Source: Hybos culiciformis (taxonomy: Eukaryota > Arthropoda > Insecta > Diptera > Hybotidae). Taken from it: a stretch of 64,000 nt of DNA. Below are positions 22,346 to 33,892 of the stretch, in pieces. The number at the start of each line of letters is the position of its first letter. Position 1 is the stretch's first letter. Made by a program: the position numbers and the translations under genes. The stretch is from positions 74,082,959 to 74,146,958 of the forward strand of contig OZ023273.1 in NCBI GenBank assembly GCA_964007475.1. Direction: 5' to 3'. Under the pieces are notes generated by a model that saw only the letters and a list, made by a program, of their open reading frames with translations, was not told the origin of the DNA and did no database searches.

Positions 22346-24440
22346 GCTCGCCTTATTTAATAAACCTTGTTTTGTGTATGTACTATATATACAAATTATT
22401 TCTTTAGTTTAGCAAATGGTAGTGTAGTAGAAAGATTAAAATAGGCAATTAAATTGGAAGATCATTTAATAGGGCGCTTTAATAAATTAAATCCAATTTT
22501 TTTTTAATTCTAATTTTAATAAAATTTTTATTACAATTTGTTTTTTTTTTTAATGAACTAGGACCTACTTAGGTACTTAATAATTCCATATAAATTTTTT
22601 TTTTTAAATTAAATTTTGAGAAACATCAATTTTTGGAAAACTCTGCGTCTCAGAAATTAACCAGTAATTGTTATTTGGAAGACAATTAAATGTAGATAAT
22701 TTTGCGCTATATAATTTTATCCCTACGATAAGGGAAAGGGTCAAAAATTTTCTTTGAAAGTATCTTAAAATAAAGTATTTTAAATCCGAATGTTTGAAAC
22801 GGGCTTCAAACTATTTTAAATTTTTTTATTTATCTTTTATTTTTCATTTGATACTATGGATACTATACCATTATAATTTCTGATATTCTGTTAAAATTAA
22901 ACAAAATAATTTTGAATAAATTATTTTTAATTTTGTTTTGAAAATCCGAAATGAGTTATTTCTGAACTGAATACAGAATAAGATTTTTGTAAATAAATAA
23001 AAACTATTATTAATTAATAATAACAAAAAAAAAATTTAACTTAATTTATGTATGCGATGACACTTTTTGCAATATTATTTCAATTATTTTAAAAAAAATG
23101 TTCTGAATTAGAAAAAAAAAACTCAAGATTATTTTAGATTAGATAAAATTTTAATTCACACTTGCTTCAGATCCAATAGAGTTTATAGTCGCAATAGAGT
23201 TTATACATAACCAGAGTTTATATACATAAATATTTGCTGCCTAATAATATACGAGTTATGCCGTTGTGATTTTATGATGGAAGAGAGTTCATCATACGAA
23301 TATTATATGTTATTTCAGAAATTTTAATGCTTTAAACTTTAAAATAAAATGTTTTAATTAATATATATCGTCCGTCCGATATTATGTTGTCGATCCATAA
23401 AATCATTATTTGGGAAATCGAAGTTAAAGTTTGAAGGTCTGAAACTGAAAACTAAGCCGAAAAACAATATTTTTTTTATCTAAATACAGCCTTGGCAACA
23501 TTTTAAAATAAAAAAAATAAAATTTTAGAGTCGAACTTCCGAATGAACAGTCTTTTAATAAAATGACTGCCTTTGTCGTATGTGCCACAAAGTTATGCTT
23601 CGTGCTAGGCAATGATAATAATTTATTAACTATTATATTTAGTTATTAATGAATTTAAATAAAACAAATATTATAAATAAAATTACTTACTATTCATAAA
23701 AAAATATTAAAAACATTCGATTTTATTATACATTCACTTACATTACTTATAATTTTATTGTTTTAAAAAAAAAATACAAGAAATTCCGTTTTTCGATTAA
23801 TTTCAACCAAAATTATAATTAATAGTTATTTAATTCGGTTAAATCACATTTATGTTGTATTTTCACAGGCTTAGCTATAAAAAATAACGTTATTTAAAAT
23901 AAAACATTTGATTGCTTACGAAGAATATTAAGAAATTAAGAAGAGACGTAGCTTGAAGGAATACTTTTGAAAAGCAAATTATTTTTATCATAGAAATTAT
24001 CTGAAAAAAAAAGATTCAAATGGAAATTTGTAGTAATACTTAATTTAATTTAAAAATTCGCCGTTCTGCTCCTGTGCTTGTTGGGGATCATTTGAATTTA
24101 AATGTTCTGTGTAATAATAAAGTTTAACAATGAATCGCCTTATTTAAATTTCGAATAATAAAAGCGAAAAAATAATATTTAAACCTTTCATGTTAGGACT
24201 ATAAGCCTCGTTTTCCTCCATTAATCTGTTCAAAAAATATTTTTAAAAAATCTTCGTAATTATTAAAAAAGAAATAATTATATTCAATGTTTTAGACTTA
24301 CGCTAATAATTCTGGAGGCAAATCGGAATCTGGAGACTAATATTTTGAAAAAAATGATTTTTTCGTGCAATAAAATAATTACAATAGAAAATTGTGATTG
24401 TGTCTATTATAGATTGAACATGTACTACCAAATAATTGTT
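22346..24440. other. AT-rich non-coding stretch
   Basis: No supported gene, RNA or repeat is seen. Short ORFs in this interval have no motif and start at non-ATG codons or consist of low-complexity codons. Confidence 0.45.
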
Positions 24441-24449
24441 CAATCATTT

Positions 24450-24790
24450 TCTATAGAATTTTGTCGTACATCCAAAAATTTTGCACGTACGACACATTGT
24501 GATATATTCTTAAATTTTTTGGCGTGTACGACAAAATTGAGCTGTTATATCTCAGTAACTAGACTAGATAGAAGCTCTCCGAATAGCTATATCGAAAGCT
24601 GCTAAAATTTTGAGTGTAATGACATTCTCAACTAATTTTTTTTAGATTTGTGATGTACGACAATATAATTGCGAGCTGACGATATTCTAAAACAACATAA
24701 TTAATAGGGAAAGAGTAAACTGCTAATAGTTTTTAAACTTTCTTTAAACTGTTACAACACAATTATGAACAAAATTGTCGTGCATTATTT
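24450..24790. repeat. TGTCGTAC-word repeat
   Basis: TGTCGTAC and its complement GTACGACA occur about five times in 330 bp (TTGTCGTACATCC, CACGTACGACACA, GTGTACGACAAAA, ATGTACGACAATA, and a variant TTGTCGTGCAT). The style is that of the other short-word foldback repeats. The overlapping ORF is considered a shadow. Confidence 0.5.
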
Positions 24791-25500
24791 CTATCATCTC
24801 CATTCAAATATGCATACACAAAACATGTTGCTATGTTTAATTGTTTTTTATTTTTTTTATTTGATTTTCATGTTTTTTTTGTTATTATCAGTTTCATCAA
24901 TATCTTTCGAATCGCATATTCGAATTTTCGAAACCCGTGCCAATTCGGAGCATTTCAGTTCCATCTAATCTAAGTTTAATTTTTTTTTTATCGTATAAGA
25001 GTTTTTTATCGTATTGTAATAGAACTACATGTAAAATTTTAAAAACAAAATGTTCATTATTCTATGCTAATAATAACAACAATAATTTATATTAGTGTTA
25101 GTGAGTCAATTTTTTAATTCAAAAGCTTTCATACGTTCGCCCTTTGTTTTTAAAATTAAAACATTCTCTCACGCTATGTAGCCTCACAAAATGCACAAAT
25201 CCACACAAGCAAAATCAGCATCTTTCTTGATATTTATTTTCAAAAAGTTTGTAATTATTTTTTAAGGTAAAATCTACTTTTTAATTAAAATAATTATTAA
25301 AATTTATTATTTTGGTTTATTTTTTAAAAAAGAAAATCAATTTTATTCCGGGAATAAAAAAAAACCAATAAAACTAAGTCTATCATTTTCAATCACTCAA
25401 AAGTTTATTTTTTTTAAATAATGTCGTATTGTGTATGAAAGTTCAAAAATTTTTTTTATTGTTTCATACAAAATTGAAACGAAAGTATGTTTTTTTTCGA
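24791..25500. other. AT-rich non-coding stretch
   Basis: No supported feature; homopolymer-rich. Confidence 0.4.
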
Positions 25501-25504
25501 CACG

Positions 25505-27060
25505 ATAATAAAAGATTATTGTATATGTTAACTAAATTTGTTATTAATTACGAGTTTTGTATACACAAAAACACATTGACACGAGTCAATACTTATATCG
25601 CGAGACCGAAGGTCGAGTAATATATATTGACAAGTGTCTATGTGTTTTTGTGTAAATACAGAACGAGTTGTATAACAAATTTTGTTAACATATTCATTAT
25701 ACTGTTTTAATGTACATGTGAAAGGTAGTTGCAGTCTATACATTTACAATGCAAAAAAAAAACAAAAGTTGATATACACACTTTTTTTTTCATTTTTTGT
25801 TGGTATTTCTCTATATTGAAATACTGTGAGTGATATTATTTTTGTTTAGGTATTACGCAATATTCAATATGAAACATTTAATGAATGGAATGAAGCATTT
25901 AATGAAAAAAAAGAGGCATTTAATGAATGGAACAGGCACAGGGTTGGACTGGCCCACCGGGACACCGGGACATTTCCCGGTGGGCTGGTAATATTTGGGC
26001 CGATAAATTAAAACTTTTTATTACTAATTATTTTAAAGATAAATTCCATTGGGAAAGAAGAGTATAATAGCTTCGAAAGTACGGTACTTAGTGCTAAACA
26101 ATTAAACTTTAAAAATGCTGTAAACAGGAAAGTTATATTCAGAAAAATATATTAATTAAAAAACAAAACAGGGTATAAAAATTATTTGTTAATTGATTCG
26201 ATGAGATTCCAACTCTCTAGTCCTCTTTTGTGCTAAAATATATGAAATGTCCTGCAACTCATTTGACTTAGATTTAAATAATTTAAATATGGTTTTCAAT
26301 TCCAAAATTTTACTTTATAATCGTCATGTTTGGAAAGAAAATCGAATATAGATTATTTATTCAAAAAGTGTTATTAAAATTTAAGGCTCACAAAACCCAT
26401 ATTGGAAATCAATTTAAAAAGATTTCATAAAAGTTTATATTTGAATAGTGTTAGTTGTGTTCCCAGAAACTTTAAAATTAAAAGCAACATTTATGATATC
26501 AGAAAATTTAGAAATTTGTTAAGGAGTTATTGTCACTTGATTGGATCGTTAAAGATATATTCTCCTTTCCATTAGAGTGAAAATAGACGGATGGGTTCAT
26601 GATTTACAAATACTTAATTTAATTTATTCCCAATATTCCAATTTAATTAACAATAATTCTTAAAATTTTTCGTTCAGTTCCTATACTTTTTTTTATATAG
26701 TATTCAATTAAAAAAATTAGGGAACCTATAGTGTTTATAGAAATGCGTATTTATTTGGGCCTATATTCTAAATAGGCATTGCATTTTTTTTATATAGAGA
26801 ACTGCATAAGCAATGTATATAGAGAAATGGGCCGGTAGTCCAAAATTTCCCGGTTTAATTTTTATAGCCAGTCCAACCCTGAACAGGCATTTAATGGATG
26901 GAAGAGGCATTTAATGAATGGAAGAGGCATTTAATGAATGGAATGAAGCATTTAATGATTGCATGTGTATTGACGCATATAATATTCCATTTAGCGATCT
27001 AAATTCTATACTACTAAATACAACATACCGATCACATGCCATTAAAAAAATTGAACTTTG
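25505..27060 (+). repeat. Dispersed repeat family R, copy 1 (palindrome plus minisatellite)
   Basis: In order: a palindrome (25560-25670) centred on CGAGACCGAAGGTCGAG, an AT spacer, a minisatellite of GGCATTTAATGAATGGAA units (25870-26965), and a tail with GCATGTGTATTGACGCATA. Related copies or parts occur at 29690-29845, 31600-31740, 40655-40808, 58050-58565 (reversed) and 62765-63260. A 943-bp hAT-type element interrupts the minisatellite. Confidence 0.75.
25939..26881. mobile_element. hAT-type non-autonomous element with 8-bp target duplication
   Basis: Inverted ends CAGGGTTGGACTGGC and GCCAGTCCAACCCTG, flanked by AACAGGCA on both sides (25931-25938 and 26882-26889). 943 bp with no transposase frame recognised. 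It sits inside the minisatellite of repeat family R. Confidence 0.85.
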
Positions 27061-28517
27061 ATAGTGGAATTAAACCATTGTTTCCACCAAAATCTTTAGC
27101 TTTTGGGCTCAAAAACTACTTTAATATCTATTTAATATTCTCAAAATAAAAATTTGCTTAAAAGTTTGATACAAACTACTGTTTTCTTCATTTGAACTTT
27201 AAATGTGAATAACCAATTTGGCATTTTATGGCGATACGATACTATAAAACTAAACAGACGAAATATCTAAATATGTGGGTTTGATGGATCTTAGGTTAAG
27301 ATTGCGTATATATTTAAATTAAATTAATTGATCAACGTGCAACTGACTAAAACCTTATTTTTTATTGTAAAGAAAAGTAAGAAGTGGAGTGAGAGTGTTG
27401 CGTTTGCGTGCAATAATCACAAAGTCATTAGAATAATTTAATCAATTGATATTTATGTGGAATCATCATGAAGAACATAACTTCAGTTTCATATATATGA
27501 TTTTAATTTAAAGTTTGAAAGCAGCGCGAGCAAAAATATAATCCAAAACATCATCAAATTTTCTATTATAATATGCTAGGCGAATATAAACTCATATATA
27601 CAAACGTCTAAATTTCAATGTCTCTAAATCAATCAACTTACATTTCTCCAGCATAAGAAGAAACAAGAGGCTGACAATTTAGCTTACATATTGCAAATCT
27701 TATGAAGTTACTTTCAACATCTTCGAATCTTTTTATGTCATAATATGGCAACCAAACTACAACAGCATATTCCAAATGCACTCACTCTAAAAGGTCTGTG
27801 TACTAAGATTTTAAAGCCTAGTTCAAAAATAAGTTGATTTGTCGTTTCAACGAAGAACTGTCTACTTTGGTTAATTCTTAAGTTTAAATTCTCTAATTAA
27901 TAATTAATTATGTAAAATATCTAAATCTTATTATTTTTTCTTTTTATAATTTCTGTTAATTTCTTTGTGTGCAAAAACGAAATTTTATGAAAAAAAACTT
28001 GGTTTTAGGTAATTAAGTTTTCTATTTTGTTATTTTCAAACGTACCTAAAATTGTAGTTATTTATAAATTAAGACATATTTTTTATTATTAAAAGTAAAT
28101 AATTAATTTTTTTTATAATAATTTACCGGTATTTCCTATCTCTGTTTAAAACAAAATAGAACACTTTAAATGTTTCGAATTCTTTTAGTTAAAAAAAAAT
28201 ATTTTGTTTTTATGTTTTATTTTTTTAATTGGGATAAGCTAAGTTGTCAGTTTTTCCATTTTTAAAATGCATGTTAAAAAATTAATTATTGATGCTCGAT
28301 TAATAAATACATTTGGTTTAATTTTCATTATTGAGTGGCTTCTTCGTTAAGTGACATTCGTTTGTGTTGGATGACTTAGGTAAATTGTTATAGTTTATCA
28401 AATAACTATATACCTAGTCTTTAAATAATTTTTAGTATTGTAATAGAATTTTTTTAATTGAGCTCTAGATTAAATGAGTTTTTAACATTTATTATATATC
28501 ATATTAACATTTATTAT
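27061..28517. other. AT-rich non-coding stretch
   Basis: Nothing beyond low-complexity AT DNA is seen. Confidence 0.45.
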
Positions 28518-29004
28518 AGTGCTTCACCCTTAAAAAAATTCAAAAATTTCAAATTCTGAATTTCAAATTCCTAATGTATTTTGTTAGTGTAATTTAATGT
28601 CAAAAAAAAGTTTTCGGGTGAACACTTTTTTTCACTTTTTTTCATAAATTTCAAATATTAATAACAAAGCTGCCAGAGAAGGATTTTCTTTCCCCAAAAT
28701 TTAGAGAATTTTATTATACTGGGGAAAAATTATGAACAAAAAATTATTGTGCAAAAAAAATCTCAGGAATTTTGCGGAATTTTTTTCATCTGGCATGTCT
28801 TTTTTTTTTGATTTGACAATTAGAATGACAGAACTTGAATTTAAAATTTTTTTTTGTTGTTGTTAATTTCAAATTCACGCTCTGAGGCGTGTATTTGAAA
28901 TTCACAACAACAAAAAAAAATTTGAAATTTTACACTAACAAAATACATTAGGAATTTGAAATTCAGAATTTGAAATTTTTAAATTTTTTTAAGGGTGAAG
29001 CACT
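28518..29004. mobile_element. MITE with ~75-bp terminal inverted repeats
   Basis: Ends AGTGCTTCACCCTTAAAAAA and its complement. Inverted similarity extends about 75 bp, through CTAATGTATTTTGTTAGTG. The centre contains a further palindrome around CACGCTCTGAGGCGTG (near 28877). 487 bp with no ORF; the target duplication is ambiguous in AT-rich flanks. Confidence 0.75.
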
Positions 29005-29689
29005 TATATCAAAAATAAATAAAAAAAATTAAGATGTCTATTAAAGGTATAGCTATAATTTAGGACTATAAAAAACTTAAATCAATATAAATAAAATTTA
29101 TAAATACGATGTGGACGACTTTAACTTTTAATAACAGAAAATTGAAGACAAACGAAGGCAAAAAAAAATAATGATAGTACTTTTCTTGATTTCTCACTTT
29201 TTTTTTAAGTAATCTCAATAATAATAATTAAAATAAAGCCAATACTTAAATAATTTCTACACAAAGATCCACCGTCTAGCATCAATTTTTTTTAAGGCTT
29301 TACTATTGCAAAGCACTGGATCATTATCATTATCATGTGGCGTCAAAAAATTATTCAAAATATTTCTCACAAGGAAACATAATTATATATATAACTAATA
29401 TTTTAAAAAAGTGATTTTGTACCGTCCAAACATTAAGTTGATAACTCGAACGACTGAACTTTTCAGTTGACCGAAAAAATGGGAAAAATATAATAACTCT
29501 GTTAATCTGAATTGAAATTGCAAAGTAAAATATCAAATTAATGCTTATTAATTTGATATTTAACTATTGAAATTTCGAATCAGATTAAAGGACTTATTAG
29601 ATTTTTCCAGTTCTTTCGGTCTCCTAAAAAGTTGAATTTTTCGAGTTATCAATTTAATGCCTGGACGGTACGAATTGAAGAACTAACTA
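29005..29689. other. AT-rich non-coding stretch
   Basis: Contains a loose inverted similarity around ACCGTCCA / TGGACGGT (29420 and 29660), spanning about 250 bp. No gene is seen. Confidence 0.4.
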
Positions 29690-29845
29690 ATAGTAGATTA
29701 CAATACCTGTTATGAAAATTTGTTATTCTTGCGAGTTGAGTATACACACAAACACATAGACACGAGTCAAAATTATATCACGAGACCGAAGGTCGAGTGA
29801 TATTATATTGACGAGTGTCTATGTGTTTGTGTGTATTAGGGCTTC
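29690..29845. repeat. Repeat family R palindrome, copy 2
   Basis: Begins AATAGTAGATTACAATACC and contains the palindrome centred on CGAGACCGAAGGTCGAG with arms CACATAGACACGAG and its complement. Confidence 0.75.
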
Positions 29846-30184
29846 TCATTTCCCGCAATTTTCAAATCCCGGGATCCCGGGACAAAATTTTTCATATTCC
29901 CGGGATCCCGGGATCCCGGAATTTTTTTATAAGCACAAAAAAAAAAAAAATTATCTCATAAAATATTGCCATGCTTTCGATCCACTTCAACTTGACATGA
30001 TGGGGTTACCTAAGTTGATATTTTACATAAAAACAAAGAAAAATACAGCATTATAAAAAATTAGTTAGAAATTTGCTTTCTAATCCTCAAACTTCGATTA
30101 TTTTAAATAAATTTTAATTCTACATACATAAAACTTCACTTATTTATTTTTTAAATTCTTTATACTGACTTCACTTCGTTTCCA
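29840..30184. repeat. hAT-type end fragment with CCCGGGATCCCGGG words, then AT DNA
   Basis: TTAGGGCTTCTCATTTCCCG resembles the TAGGRCTTGCAATACCGG ends of the elements at 48299 and 49545, followed by repeated CCCGGGATCCCGGG to about 29925. No matching right end was found, so this may be a truncated relative. Confidence 0.45.
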
Positions 30185-30546
30185 CAAACTTAGAAAGTCA
30201 AAATTGACCCAGTTCAAGATGTTCAAGTGTTGAAATTTTGCACATCGCTTTGTCGTCGATGACAATGCACTTTGGCATCGACACATTCAGACACACACAC
30301 ACACACATCTTCACCGCACTTTCCACAAACTTACAAAGTTAAAAATGACCCACTTCCCGGTATCCAATCGAGCTGAAATTTACTTTAGCATTACACACAC
30401 ACCTTTATATAAACTTCACTACCTGGTCTCCAAACTTAGTAAGTCAAAATAGATCAAATTTCCGGTATCCAATCGAGGCAAAATTTTGCACATCACTTTG
30501 TCGTCGATAACAATATAGTTTGGCATCACAGACTCACCCACACACA

Positions 30547-30994
30547 CAGGGCCGGCCTTCTATGTTAAGAGGCCAGGGTGCAAATATTTTCTTGGGTCCT
30601 CTAATTTTTTTTAATATAACAGAATAAAAGTATACTATTCAAATTACAGTAATATTTATTATTTAAAAAAACGATAAAATGTAGTTCAACAAAAAAAAAC
30701 ATAACATAAAAACAATACAAGTATAAACTTAAATATTTTTAATATGAGCCTTTTTTGTTGCCATATCATTAATTAACATTGAAAAATCACAACTTTTTAG
30801 AATAACTAATAATATGTTGGAAAAAATTTCGTCATAATTGTTATTTAAAATATATTGCAGTATATCCTGTGCATTCTCTACATTAGGCTTACTCAAAATC
30901 ATTGCTTTTAACAAAAAAAATTTTAAATCTGGGCCCTTTAAAATCGGGGGCCCGGGTGCCTTGCACCCGTCGCACCCCCAGAAGGCCGGTTCTG
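30547..30994. mobile_element. hAT-type element with transposase remnant
   Basis: 448 bp with inverted ends CAGGGCCGGCCTTCT and AGAAGGCCGGTTCTG, inserted in a (CA)n run, so the flanking CACACACA duplication is compatible but not diagnostic. It carries the minus-strand coding remnant at 30729-30965. Confidence 0.75.
30729..30965 (-). pseudogene. hAT transposase C-terminal remnant (weak)
   Basis: The ~78-codon open frame ends FSMLINDMATKKAHIKNI. This faintly resembles the end of the hAT dimerisation domain (a hydrophobic helix, then an acidic/hydrophobic stretch, then K-rich tail). The catalytic domain is absent. Its position inside an element with hAT ends supports the reading, but the similarity is slight. 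Confidence 0.4.
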
Positions 30995-31020
30995 CACACA
31001 CACACACCTTTATATGAACT

Positions 31021-31554
31021 TCATCACTTAATTAATTCTGTCTAGCTTAGATATAAACCTAAACCTAAAATTTAGTGCAAACTTCTGTTTTAGATTTTAA
31101 GATTTTTAAAGTAGAATAAAACTCGCACATTTTTTATGATATTTTATTACAAGTTGCAATGTGCAGGCGAATTTTTTCCCTTTTTTATTTCGAACGGTTG
31201 TCTTCTGTTTTAGGAAACATAATTTTTTTGCATTATACACTTAATATTCACTTGTTTAAATGTCCAAATAGCGCCGCCAATGGCCATTTATGGAACGTAG
31301 GAGAACTTTTAAAATTTTTATTTTCGTGAAATTTGTATGAAAATATACGAATTGAAATTTTATTTAAGATATAATTAATTAGTTAATTATTAAAAATGAA
31401 TAGAAAAAATTTTAAGGTCTGCGGAATATCATTGGCAAACAATTCTGTAGGTAGAAATATTTCCATGCATTACTTTTTCATCCAAAATAATTCAAAATCA
31501 AAAAGTGTATTTTTACACCTAACAAAAAAAAACACAGGGAAATGTAAATACAAT
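31021..31554. other. Non-coding stretch
   Basis: Mostly AT-rich. CCAAATAGCGCCGCCAATGG at about 31265 resembles, inverted, the CGCCATTGGAAGTGCTATTT segment at 33394, suggesting relics of one repeat. Confidence 0.4.
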
Positions 31555-31880
31555 TTACATCACAGGGAAATGTAAATACAATTTACATTTCCCTATAATT
31601 GCATGTGTATTGATGCATGCAATGGGCCATTTACTATCAGCTAAATTTGCGAATGTAAATACAACTTACCGAAGGCATGCAGATTAATAGTAGATTACAA
31701 TACATGTTATGAAAATTTGTTATTCTTGCGAGTTGTGTATATGTTACGGTCAAAGTACATTTGCAGGTTAATGTACACATTTACCGGGAAATGTGTACAT
31801 TAACTACAAGATTAGGTAAATGTAGATATAACATACATTTACCGATTATTTTCTTACCATATTTACTTTAACCTAGAGGT
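31555..31880. repeat. Mixed repeat: family R parts and TTTACC words
   Basis: Contains CAGGGAAATGTAAATACAAT twice (31531-31580), the GCATGTGTATTGATGCATG tail, the AATAGTAGATTACAATAC start of family R, then TACATTTACC / GGTAAATG words with ACATTTACCGGGAAATGTGT. The latter recur at 22035-22150 and 40440-40650. Confidence 0.6.
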
Positions 31881-32720
31881 AATGGCAAAAGTGCAAAGTA
31901 CAACTGATTAGAGAATTTTGAAGTTAGGTTCCGAAATTCCCAACAGATTGAGTTAAGTTTTGGAGTAGATAAAATCAATAAATAAAATTAATAAATCACT
32001 AACGCCATCTCTTGGGAATTGATGAAACCATAGAATCTATAAAATAGAATGAATAATTACTTAGTGCGCCGTAACGAAAAATAAAAAAAAAAAAAAAAAT
32101 ACCATTGAAAAGGGAAAAATATAAGCCGCTTTGACTAGCTGGTCTCGATTCGGTTATTATAATCAATTTATGATTTCTGTGGCTACTTACCAAAGCTATC
32201 ATGCTATCTTTACATAGGGGAAAATAATATTTCTGAATTGCTATATTTATTTTATAAATTAATACCCATATTGTATAACTTTTTTAATATTTTTCATTGA
32301 TTTTGTAATTATGAACTTCTAGATGAATCTTTAAATTTGTTTTAATTACTGTATTTAAAAAAATCATTATTTAAAACTTTTAACTTTAACCTCAGATGAA
32401 AAATTTTTGGAACGGAGCCAGGTCGTCATCTAAAGGGTAATCGGAAAGGTAAATGAAAATAACATATGGTTGTCCTGCTTTTCTGTTCTACTCATTCAAG
32501 AATATTACATATTAATATTAAATATTGTTGAAAATCGAATTTGTGATGGTGGTTACAGACATAAAGCTAATTTTTTCTTGTCTATTTATTTTTGTTTATG
32601 CATTTGAATACTAATAAATAATTTTATAAGTTCACAAATTTAAATAATTTTTTTTTGAAAATATTTGGGTATTATATCCCAAATTTGGGAATTTTAAATT
32701 TTTTTTGGGAATTCAATAAG
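31881..32720. other. Non-coding stretch
   Basis: No supported gene or repeat; the short minus ORF at 31999-32202 lacks recognisable motifs. Confidence 0.4.
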
Positions 32721-33359
32721 GGCGCAGTGACATTTGTCCGCGGGACATTTGTCCGCGATGAAATTTGTATGGAAAACTTCGCGGACAAATGTCATTTTAC
32801 AAAATGACATTTGTCCGCGATTGTAAAATGACATTTGTCCGCCGCGGACAAATGTCTCAAAATGCGCGGACAAATGACATTTTGCAAAATGACCAACCAC
32901 CAGTCCACCCGCCCGCGGCGCCCCACCTCCCTCTCGTTGTGCTGATTCTGAGTGGTTCACGTCATCTGCACTTTAAACTCAAATTTTTAGCGGACAAATG
33001 TCATTTTGTAAAATGCCATTTGTCCGCGATTGATTTTTAAAATTTTTCGCGGACAAATGTCATTTTGCAAAATGTCATTTGTCCGCGATTGATTTTTCAG
33101 ATATTTAGCGGACAAATGTCATTTTGCAAAATGTCATTTGTCCGCGATTGATTTTTCAGATATTTAGCGGACAAATGTCATTTTGCAAAATGTCATTTGT
33201 CCGCGATTAATTTTTATCGCGGACAAATGACATTTTGCAAAATGACATTTGTCCGCGGCGGACAAAAGTCATTTCGAATCGCGGACAAATGTCATTTTGA
33301 TGTCCGCGATACAAAAACAAATCGCGGACAAATGTCCCGCGGACAAATGTCCAACCCCC
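32721..33359. mobile_element. GCGGACAAATG foldback element, second copy (reversed)
   Basis: Reverse-orientation relative of 14722-15850. It starts GGCGCAGTGACATTTGTCC and ends GGACAAATGTCCAACCCCC, matching the complement of the first copy at both ends. It is 639 bp, with fewer palindromic units and only one arm of the GC-rich hairpin (32890-32935), so the core has collapsed. A 9-bp duplication is not visible here. Confidence 0.82.
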
Positions 33360-33427
33360 ATTTTTTATATCCATAAAAATATGTCTTTTTTCGCCATTGG
33401 AAGTGCTATTTGGATATTTAACTAATA

Positions 33428-33545
33428 CCTAGTTTACATGATCGGGTTGAAACAGAGTTGAGTTTTCGTTGAGTTGATTTTTAATATGAAATTGCTCAAC
33501 TCGTCCAAAACTCAACTCTGTTTCAACCATATCATGTAAACTAGG
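33428..33545. mobile_element. 118-bp hairpin MITE with TA target
   Basis: Inverted arms CCTAGTTTACATGAT...ATCATGTAAACTAGG, about 50 bp each, flanked by TA. It lies between two direct ~40-bp repeats containing TTTTTTCGCCAT and GCTATTTGGA (33385-33425 and 33595-33635). Confidence 0.75.
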
Positions 33546-33826
33546 TATAAGTAAGACTATTTTTATTTACATTTTTTCTATCAATAAGTATGTGCCTTTT
33601 TTCGCCATAGGAGTCGCTATTTGGAGATTTAAATAAGTGAATTTAACGAAAAAAAATTCTAAATACGTTTCTTATCGAACTTACGGAATACAATTTCTTT
33701 TTTAGGTTACGTTTAACATTTGTGCTAAATTAAACACTGTTAATGCTTTTAAGCGATTATAGTCAGTTTAAAAATTTATACAATTCGTATTATTATTTCT
33801 TATTTTTGAAAATATTACAATTTTAA

Positions 33827-33890
33827 GTAAGTTTTATTATAGTTTATTATTTACGTAATACTCTTTTAAATATATCCCTAAATATTGCAG
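33827..33890 (+). promoter_or_regulatory. Predicted 64-bp 5' UTR intron of the integrase gene
   Basis: GTAAGT at 33827 and TTGCAG ending at 33890, two bases before the ATG. Inferred from splice consensus only. Confidence 0.5.
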
Positions 33891-33892
33891 AA

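Larger units (their letters stand above)
30185..31020. repeat. (CA)n satellite, inverted copy of the 13.8-kb array
   Basis: Reverse complement of the 13840-14712 units: CCACTTCCCGGTATCCAATC, TTGTCGTCGATGACAATG and (CA)n. Four to five units, interrupted by the element at 30547-30994. Confidence 0.82.

Noticed and set aside
24345..24605. 86-codon ORF
   Set aside because: It overlaps the TGTCGTAC-word repeat and shows no recognisable domain.
32721..33359. 9-bp target duplication for the second GCGGACAAATG copy
   Set aside because: TTCAATAAG and ATTTTTTAT do not match; either the flanks have changed or the ends were trimmed.
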